The position numbers were made by a program, and so were the translations under genes. A model generated the notes under the pieces. The model ran no database searches, was not told the DNA's origin, and worked only from the letters and a program-made list of their open reading frames with translations. DNA of 64,000 bases from Trileptium ribeirensis. Lineage: Eukaryota; Nematoda; Enoplea; Enoplida; Thoracostomopsidae. Location: positions 1 to 64,000 of the forward strand of contig JASANE010017747.1 of the NCBI GenBank assembly GCA_030248225.1, given 5' to 3'. Below are positions 55,897 to 64,000 of the stretch, piece after piece (the stretch's first letter is position 1; every line of letters begins with the position of its first letter).

Positions 55897-58304
55897 GTAA
55901 GTCCAAATATTTGCGTTAATATGATTTACAAAAACGGTAAATAATATACGAGAAGGCTGATTGCTTGTTCGTATACAATGCCGAAAATTATTACTCAGTA
56001 AGCAAACTAGCGTTCGATTTCTTAAAGTTATTATCAGTATATGTAATCGCAGGTTCCGGCATTCTTGTTTATAATGTAGTGCAGTCGCTGGGTAAATTTT
56101 TTCTTTGTTGAAACGGAGCGGGTGGAGCTTCCACTTATGGCGTTAGGGGGAAAATGTTGAAAATTTTTTGTCTGTTTCTGTCGTTGATAACTCAGTTTCG
56201 GATAGACGGATTTCCACAAATATTATTATTCGATAGCAAAAATGGGTGTGCCTTTTAGTTGATCGCGAACAGCTCCGACCACATCTTCAGAATCAAAATG
56301 GCAAAAAACAAGTTTTTAAATTGTTCTTCGCCAAATTTGGCCATACAAGTACCAGTCTTTCGCAGCCCATACCTCGCGACAAAGGCTTTCGTGAAACCCA
56401 CAGAATCAGCTCACGGTGATCTGTAACTTTGTTGACGATCGCTTTTTGTAGAACCACTCTGTGGACCTTTGTGGGGCCGAACATGGTTCGTCGACCCTTT
56501 GCCTAGAAATAGAGATTTTCAAATTTTCGGCACGTTGCTTGTTTTTGCCGTACAACGAGTGTTCATTAGGTTTCCAAGCATGCCCAATGCGATGAGTTTG
56601 CTACATTGATAGACCATCTTGACAATATTATGCCTTGTCATGGGGTTTTAAGGTCGACGAACCCAATTTCCAAAATGTGGTGACTTCATTTTGGGTATAT
56701 ATTGCGTGCAGGGCATCAAGAATGGCCTAAATATATATACTTATATATTTCTGAATGCTAAATACAGCGACTTGGGTATCTATAGTCCAGGTTGCATATT
56801 TGATAAATTTTCACGGGTTTCAGTGGGTTTAGTGTCAAAGAACACAATTTCCATAATATAGTCTGTCTTCGGTTGTTTAGTTATGTATTGCTTACTGGTT
56901 ATCAAGAATTAGGAGGTAGTGGACCTTATTTCTATGTTTGCTGTATACGTGTTTCATTTTTGTTACATAAACACAAGGGAATAACCGGAACCGTTCATTT
57001 AAACCGGAACCGGAGCCTGGTATTCGAAACTTATATATATATATATAATAAAACAGATGAAGGAATAAATGAAGGTATAGTGGATTTAAAATGTATCAAA
57101 AATAACTTTTACGTTGAATTTAATGTATTGCGATGTCATTATTGCCTTTCTGAAAGTTTAAAGATGCTGGGGACGCTAATAATATTTATTTATCGATGAA
57201 TATGTCGATTTTTGGACATACAGAGCAATAAATGTCTTCCACTATATGCCCTTTCGTATATTGCGTCAAATTCAATGTGCTTACAACTAGAATAAACACT
57301 TGCCTCCAGTCCGTTTACTACACATGCGTTTGTTATATGCTGTTCTGTAGGAAACTTGAAATTATTTGTTTATATGGTTCTAAAAGAAAAAAGAAGGTAA
57401 AATTTGGTTAGTGGTCAGAGACACTGTTTAGGCTAGTGTTGGGCAAACTGTGCCCGTCAGATCATAATGATAACTTTCTAATCAGAATGGCTTAAATGAG
57501 ACAAACTGTGATACTGCTCGCACAATTCAAAAAATACAGTTCATTGCTAAGAAACAGATAACTATTTCATATGCTGCGTTGCAGATAACGTTACTTTACT
57601 TCAATGTAGACTGATTTACAAAGTTTACAAGCGCACTCGCTGGTGCTTGACGCAATTTATGTTAGCCAAGTTTACGCTAGGTGCTACTACTTAATCCATG
57701 CTTTGTTACCCAGTTGGACCGGTTAAATTAGGACATACCCCGCAGACTTCTGAATGTGTAAAATAGCTGCTACAATCATCGATCTGGATTTGTTTTGTTA
57801 ACAAACTCCTGCAAGTTAAGATGAAAATTTTATACTGAAAATATGCGCACTACTTACTTTTCACACGGTAAATTGCTGAGATAATCTTTTCTTTTGCTTG
57901 GTGGTATTGAAATTTGATCATTATGGTCCGTATATATGTATAATACATATGTTTGGGCCACCGATGAAGCAAAAATGTGGAAAATTTCAAACAAAATTTT
58001 CAAACCTGACTCCCGGTTGCGTTATGGGTTTTGCCCTTTGCCGGAACCCAGAACACGATTTTCGTCGGAACCGGAATTCCGGTTACTCCCTGATAAACGC
58101 CGTATTCATATTTTTGCTCAATGCCGTATTTGAGTTTTGTTGCATCATTGTCTTGGAGCAGTATTGTTTATGGTTGTTATATACAGGTAATTAGATTTTT
58201 TATTAATTTTAGCTATTTTGGACGTTGAGCTGAACACCGAACAATTAGCTTCTCTCATCGAATCTCTTGAACAGATAAAAGTCGAAATGGAATCGAAGAC
58301 ATAG
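55759..58304 (+). CDS. COMM-domain protein, last two exons
   Basis: COMMD proteins form the Commander complex for endosomal recycling and regulate NF-kB and cullin ligases through their C-terminal COMM domain. Two exons, 55759-55896 and 58213-58304, join in phase 1 and give LLDHYDWSTSLVMGSSHL, ITRVTLFPKLIDGDETILDV and ELNTEQLASLIESLEQIKVE, then a short tail and stop. The conserved Trp followed by the SSxL strand, the beta-hairpin and the closing L-x-x-L helix are those of a COMM domain; length and ending resemble COMMD8 most, but the paralogue is not settled. The N-terminal helical domain is encoded by exons I could not find upstream, where 46-53 kb is filled with retroelements. The intron holds a 1.1-kb hAT MITE. 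Confidence 0.75.
56975..58092. mobile_element. hAT-type MITE (family 1), copy 1, in the COMM-gene intron
   Basis: Ends are AAGGGAATAACCGGAA (left) and, in reverse complement, CAGGGAGTAACCGGAA (right). Flanks ATAAACAC and ATAAACGC form an 8-bp target duplication with one mismatch. It contains no long ORF. It matches the 58631-59728 copy along its whole length. Confidence 0.8.
58213..58304 (+). CDS. COMM-domain gene, terminal exon
   Basis: The acceptor TTTTAG is followed by a frame reading ILDVELNTEQLASLIESLEQ and IKVEMESKT, then TAG at 58302-58304. This is the last strand and the amphipathic closing helix of the COMM domain. An ATTAAA at 58333-58338 could serve as the poly(A) signal. Confidence 0.75.
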
Positions 58305-58630
58305 TTTTGACTGCAACCTACAACAATATGTGATTAAAACAACGTGCTACTCAAACGTTCATCAGCAAATTGATTAGTATACAAGTACTGCGTGCTGTGA
58401 ACGCAGCAATGCCGCAGAGACAGCGCTATGTGATTATTATAGTGATGTAAAATTTTACATACTATTTCTGTTTCTTCGGCGCTAAAAGATTTTAGGTCTC
58501 CTTTTGCGGCTGTTAAATGGTATCGTTGATTCGAAGTTCTGTGAACGGTGACAATCTAGTATTCGTTTTCTTAGTGGTTTAGCGAAGATTTTAGCACGTT
58601 ATTTGTATGGTAAACGTTTTAGCCCAACTG

Positions 58631-59728
58631 CAGGGAATAACCGGAACCGTTCATTTAAACCAGAACCGGAGCCTGGTCTTCGAAACTTATGTATAATAAA
58701 ACAGATGAAGGAAGAAATGCAGGTACAGTGGATTTAAAATGTGTTAAACATAACTTTTACATTAAACTTAATGTATTGTGATGGCGTTATTGGCGTTTTT
58801 GAACTTTAAAAAGTTGAGGAAGCTAAATAATGTTCATTTATTTATCAGTATGTCAGTTTTTGGACCCCTAGAGCAAAAAATGCCTTCCACTACCCTTGCG
58901 TATATTGCGTTAAAATGAATATGCTTATAACGCATGGAGCGTAGAACACTTTCGCTCTGTTTCCAGTCGCCTCCCTTTACTACACATACGTTTGTTACAT
59001 GTTATTCTGTAGGAAACTTGACATTATTGGTTTATGTGGTTCTAAGATAAAATAATAGAAGGTATATATACTATAATTTTCGGATCAGTGGTCAGAGACA
59101 CTGTTTATGCTAGCGTTGGGCAACCAGTGTCCGTCAGTTAGATGATAATGATGATAACTTTCTAATCACAATGCTATAAATTAGACCAAATGAATACAGT
59201 TCATTTCCAAAGACGCAGTTTCTGGCTAAGTTGCAGATAACACTAACTTACTTCAATGTAGACTGATTTACAAAGTTTGCAAGCGCACTGATTTGTGCTT
59301 GACGCAATTTATGTTAGCCAGGCTTACAGCTAAGTACTTCTACATAATCCATACTCTGTTACCGAGTTGGACCGGTTTAAATCTAACATACCCCGTAGAC
59401 TTCTGAATTTGTAACATATCTGCTGCAAGCATCGACCTGGCTTTGTTTTGTTAACAAACTCCTGTAGGTTAACATAAAAATTCCTTCTGAAATTATGTGT
59501 CCTACTTACGTTTCACACTGTAAATTGCTGAGTTAATCTTTTCATTTGCTTAGTTGTATTGGAACTTGATCAATGTGCATATATTACTTAATATTTGGAC
59601 TACAGATGAAGCAAAATTGTGGAAAATTTCCTACAAAAATTTTTAAACCGAAATTCCGGTTCTGGTATGGATTTTGCCCTTTGCCGGAACACGATTTTCC
59701 CCGGAACCGGAATTCCGGTTACTCACTG
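58631..59728. mobile_element. hAT-type MITE (family 1), copy 2
   Basis: The left end is CAGGGAATAACCGGAA. The right end mirrors it with one change (GGTTACTCACTG). Flanks CCCAACTG and TTCAACTG give an 8-bp target duplication with two mismatches. It lies 327 bp after the COMM stop codon in the same orientation as copy 1. Confidence 0.8.
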
Positions 59729-62480
59729 TTCAACTGTTATAATGAAGTAATCAAAGTTGATACTCAAAATGTTGGGATCGAATAAATGGATTTCAAAGGC
59801 CAGGTGGTAATTTCGTGATGTACCAAAGTTTGGTGACCAGTAGCGTTTATTATAGTCACTGTTCATATTATAAGAACCTTTTTAAGCCTATGTCGCCTAA
59901 ATTGCAGAACAGACGTGACGCTCTACGTATTTAACGAGCAAATTTAACCAGTAGCAGCAACGTCGTATGAAATCAGTTTTCTGTCATTTGTCTGAATTCA
60001 CGGGCTAATGTTTAATTTAACACTAGATAAATTTTCTTTCGCAAACAATTTACTATTGGTCTATTCGTGAATAACTTATATCCACAGCCAAAGTATTATG
60101 CTCTCTAACAGATGGTTTTTACTAAGATTAACCGTTCCATAACAATAACTTATGTGGAATAAGATGATCAATGGGTACAGCTTAAATTATTTATACGAAC
60201 GGACGTTTATTCTTTCGTATCATGCTTGTTGGCCCCAGCTTGGTAGCAGAGTTGTAGCGAAGGCTATTCCCGAATTTTGTAGTGGATAAGATATATGACT
60301 TAGTAAAGACTACATACATGTGATTATAATGTAACAATAATTACTATTTTGTGCCAAATTTGTGCTTAACTGTAATTCTGTTTACGTCTCTGACGTTTTT
60401 ACTGTAAGTCACCAAAAGCTTTACATATATTCAATATAATCTTCGACATCAAGATTAACACACAAAAACTTCAGCAACGGGTCTTTGCCAGGAAATCGCA
60501 CAGTATGAATTTTGATTGATTGATTTCGAAATCATTGAATGGGCCAGCATGTTATTCAGTTGATCTTGAAACAGGTCCGGTGTAGCAGTCATGGACTGAT
60601 GAGCTACTGCTAAATGGTCGCATCATGATTCAGAATGCCTTTTTTCATATTTAAAGTTTCAGTCTGAATTCGTTTTTTAGTAGTATTGAATTTACACATT
60701 TGACTAGAAATATTGGAACAGAAGAACATTTAGCACTCATTATTCCAGTGCAATAATTATTCGTGCATTGCTTTTGGATTAACGGTTCATTCGTTGCAAG
60801 ATTACGGTGGCAAAGAACTCCGATAGATTGCTTAAATTTCAAATATACTTGAGCCCGCTTATGTCAGTTTTGACATAGAAACATACAGTGCACATTAGAA
60901 ATGATTATCACGTTTCGCGCGGACGAACATCAATCGAGGAGCAGTCTTCTGGCGGGCACTGAAATGTTTTCTCTTGTCAGATTAACTAAAACACATCAAA
61001 CTGTGTTATCTTGGAATTTAATTATGTAGTATTTGAGATATGTTCGCAGTGGCTATAACGGCAAGCTTTAGACACCTTTCTGACGTTCAAGTGATGGTTA
61101 TAAAACATTTCGGCGCGATTCAACTTTACATCGAACCGTATTGAATTATTTTTTCTTTTATACAGATAATTTTGGGATTTTTGAACTTTTAACATTAATT
61201 TTTGTTTTAGAACTATATACGTACAATGTAAATATACAGTAGCGCTGGGTGTCTGTGTCATGGAAAACCTGGCAAACAGTGTAGTCTCCTGGAATTTAGT
61301 GAAGCCTTGGTACTAATTATGTCGAATACTGGAAAATCGGTCAACTTTCCTGGAATTTCTGAAGCCAAATACCACAAGGCGCTTCTCTTTTTATCAAATT
61401 TCGTAGTCTCTTTTGCTCTTAGGAGCGACAAACTGATTGTCTTAAAATGAACAATTCAGCAACACTAGCGGCATAGCTTACATATCAAAATGCGGAATGG
61501 GTAGCTAGCGTACCAATTTTGTGACCCGATAGCTGTTCGTCATTATTTGTCTGCTATATTGTTGGTAAACGCCATGAAGTGCCAAAAATTGGCCAATATG
61601 AGACACGTCCTATAGGTCAAAATGTCCTGGAAAATTGTTCCACAACAGTCATAATTGCTTAATCGAGTATGGTTGCATGTGTTATATATCGTGGCCTATG
61701 TCGTATTTTGGTATCTCCAATTTTAAGAATATATAAAATCCAGGTTTTTAAACCTCCGATATAAGATGGAGCAGCTTTGGCCCCTAAATAAGAGAGCTAG
61801 GCCGTAACTGAAGGCCAAGCCCCTGACTATTGCGTTTATCAATTTATAGTATCGCAACCGGGTAAATGTACACTAGCTTGTGATACAATATGAGTTTTGT
61901 TACAAAAATATTGCGGTAAGGAACGAAAACACACGATCAGGGGGTGGGGCCAATGAGGCGTTATCACCCGTCTCCGATAGAAAAATTCTTGGCACAATAT
62001 AAGAGTAGCTGTTGGTTCCCGAATACTGCGCATGACATGCTACAACTTTACATATGTATATATTTTGTCAGTGGTTTTCTTGCAGCATACATACTTTTAG
62101 TATCATATTGACGCTGAATAAATAAATATAGTTGTTTTATTTGAGCGAAGTAGTATATGGCTTAGCAGTTTACATGCTGTATTTCGCAAGATTTCTGGAA
62201 GACTCAGCATTACTAACTCTGCAATGTAAAAGCACGTCCAAGTTATTCCATGTGTCAAAGTGGGGTCAAAATTATGATCGCTAAATTTGGCTGGCCAGGC
62301 CAGAAAGACTAGGATAAGTCTATGTTGGCTCTGTCCACCTGAAATCTGCAAAGTTTCATGAAGTCATGAGCAATAAAACAAAATGGCTTTAACTACTTTC
62401 GCATATTGCAACACATTTAATACAGCACGGATGAAACAGTTCGTGGGTTTGCACTTGCAGTTTGTTAGCTGGGTTTGGTA
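59729..62480. other. No gene seen
   Basis: AT-rich sequence with short unrecognised ORFs. Around 61260-61370 repeated CTGGAATTT and CCTGGAA words suggest a decayed dispersed repeat. Confidence 0.4.
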
Positions 62481-62484
62481 ACTT

Positions 62485-62708
62485 ATGGGATGCTGGCTGG
62501 CTCATGAGTCTCCAAAACGATGTCGCATGAATCCTCTATTGCCGTGGTTTGCTCCATATTGCATGAAATATATACAATTCATTCAACAAAGGGCTAATAG
62601 GTATATACTTTGGCCGGAATTAGGCTACCCGGCTGCAATGCCGGTACCGCATGGACGCGAAATTAAGCTTGAAAGTAAAGAAACATTACGACGACTGTTG
62701 GCTTATGT
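62485..62708 (+). CDS. Possible host exon, family unknown
   Basis: The frame reads NPLLPWFAPYCMKYIQFIQQ, RANRYILWPELGYPAAMPVP and HGREIKLESKETLRRLLAY, and ends at TAT/GTAAGG, a plausible donor. Codon choice and amino-acid mix look protein-like, with an aromatic hydrophobic stretch followed by a charged helix. An in-frame stop at 62479-62481 limits the start: either ATG 62485 or an internal acceptor. The frame stays open to 62799, so it could also be a terminal exon. I do not recognise the family. Confidence 0.3.
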
Positions 62709-62799
62709 AAGGTCGAAATTTACACTTTTCTTTCTCACGTTCACGTTACAGACTCTGCGTAGCTTGCGTCGGGACGTGTTATATCGGTGTTTGCAGTAA

Positions 62800-64000
62800 A
62801 CTACTAGCAATGAAGTAGATTAGATAACACTAAATTCATACATGCTGGGGGTCACCGGGAGGTAGTCGGGACTTCGTGGAGGCCAACCTCTATGAACATG
62901 TACAACTAAACCCGTATTCACGTTTTTGTAATGAACACGAAATTTTGAAACCCATTTCATTGTTGAGAAATTCTTATGTTCAATAATGCTTTACAAAAGT
63001 AAAAAACATTTGGGAAATTTAGCAAGATGGGAATTGTGTGCCCAATAATTTGAGATTTTGATATCGTACATAAATAAATCCTGGAAATTTTCTTACTTGG
63101 TGCCAGAAATTTGCTACTGGCCCAAATAAATATATTGGAAAATATCCGGTACCGAATGTTTAAGACTAATCTTTCGCAGATTTGCGCGCAGTTGGGAACT
63201 CAGTTTTCCAATATAGCTTTCACCTAAACCGACAAGATAATCACTGACTTTGCTAGCTTTTGTGTGTTTCGCAATTTCCTAACGTTGTAAGCTTTAAATA
63301 ATTACAAAACATTTTATATATATGTATCGAGTAAACATTTTACTTTGTCTAAAAATAAACAGCAACTAACACAGTATGGTTTTAGAGAACAAATAAATTT
63401 CAACAACGTGAATAAACTCTTGGTTGACCACATGCGAGCCGGTATGATCTGTGTAGAGATTAATACAGCACCGATAGTTGCATGCAAAATGTTGTTCTCT
63501 GGTACGTAATTTTTGTCCTGATGGCCCAATGAAAGTTCTTTGGTATTATCGGCTATAATATCAAAGCGTCACCAACGTGTGCATAAGTTGATTTCTATTG
63601 CTATCGTTTCATACCAAATATAAACACATCATCACAGTGATGCGTTTTTCAGCTCTTCCGGGCGTGTGATTATTGATATATATGTTGCATTTTTCAACTT
63701 TCAAACAAAAGTACATAGTTTGTCAAATTTCTGACCACTGGTCGAACACTTGATTTTAATGCCAATTTTAATGTATGATATAGCCAAAAGTAGTAAAAGG
63801 CAATCTAGAAACTATTTGATTGTCAAAATACTGTTATGTGTTTATTCTACTTTTCGATATAAAGCAGTTGGTTTAACACGTAAACGCCGTATTTTCTTGC
63901 GCTGAAAATTTGGTGTGGCGCTAACGGACCTAGCTGAAAATTATGTTGAGGCTACAAACAAGAATACGTTTGATAGTTTTCACTGTCGGGAAATGGCTTT
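62800..64000. other. No gene seen
   Basis: AT-rich, no convincing exon or element end. Confidence 0.4.

Noticed and set aside
1..64000. CRISPR arrays, bacterial operons, rRNA genes
   Set aside because: No regularly spaced identical short repeats with unique spacers, no bacterial-type gene packing and no rRNA-like conserved blocks were seen.

Overview
The window is nuclear DNA of an animal, most likely an invertebrate. It is AT-rich and gene-poor, has spliced genes with GT-AG introns, and is crowded with decayed LINEs and small inverted-repeat DNA transposons. No operons, bacterial-style genes or CRISPR arrays are present. I cannot fix the phylum: the host proteins I can read are diverged and the repeats were not recognised as belonging to a particular species group.

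Two host genes can be read by joining exons. (1) COX18, the mitochondrial membrane insertase for cytochrome c oxidase assembly, lies on the minus strand from 24118 down to 10630. Seven exons join in frame into about 465 codons (exons 24118-23497, 22265-22158, 17836-17772, 14320-14179, 13245-13087, 11711-11614, 10833-10630). (2) A COMM-domain protein on the plus strand is represented by its last two exons (55759-55896 and 58213-58304); its upstream exons were not found. Weaker exon candidates are at 62485-62708 (+), 8645-8772 (-) and 7057-7365 (-). An uncharacterised 171-codon ORF at 24420-24935 (+) lies divergently upstream of COX18.

Layout: 1-10 kb holds intergenic repeats (a diverged 250-bp direct repeat, one piggyBac-like end, two copies of a palindromic MITE, one degenerate hAT MITE). 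10.6-24.1 kb is COX18; its introns contain several MITEs and an RTE-type LINE nested inside a MITE. 25-32 kb has a tRNA-derived SINE, a ruined hAT-type transposase gene (minus, about 28.17-30.18 kb) and a 423-bp MITE with target duplications. 32-36.1 kb carries a pair of LTR-like repeats. 36.1-42.7 kb has CR1-like and L2-like LINE fragments and long simple-sequence tracts, invaded by two elements with exact 8-bp target duplications, one with G-runs and a 183-bp tandem array. 43-45 kb is C/T-rich DNA studded with short G/C palindromes. 46.7-53.2 kb has two different CR1/Jockey-like LINE copies (one with a PHD-finger ORF1) separated by a Merlin-type transposase remnant. 55.7-59.7 kb is the COMM-domain gene end, whose last exon sits between two same-orientation copies of one hAT MITE family. 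The last 4 kb shows little beyond one exon-like ORF.

The host genes are functionally unrelated. What links the region is the mobile DNA: a recurring theme is hAT-type 8-bp target duplications around non-autonomous elements with CAGGG-like ends, together with a degenerate hAT-type transposase copy that may or may not be their relative. I found no clearly new multi-gene system. The most informative observations are the reconstructed split COX18 gene, the nested intronic insertions, and the new-looking MITE families.
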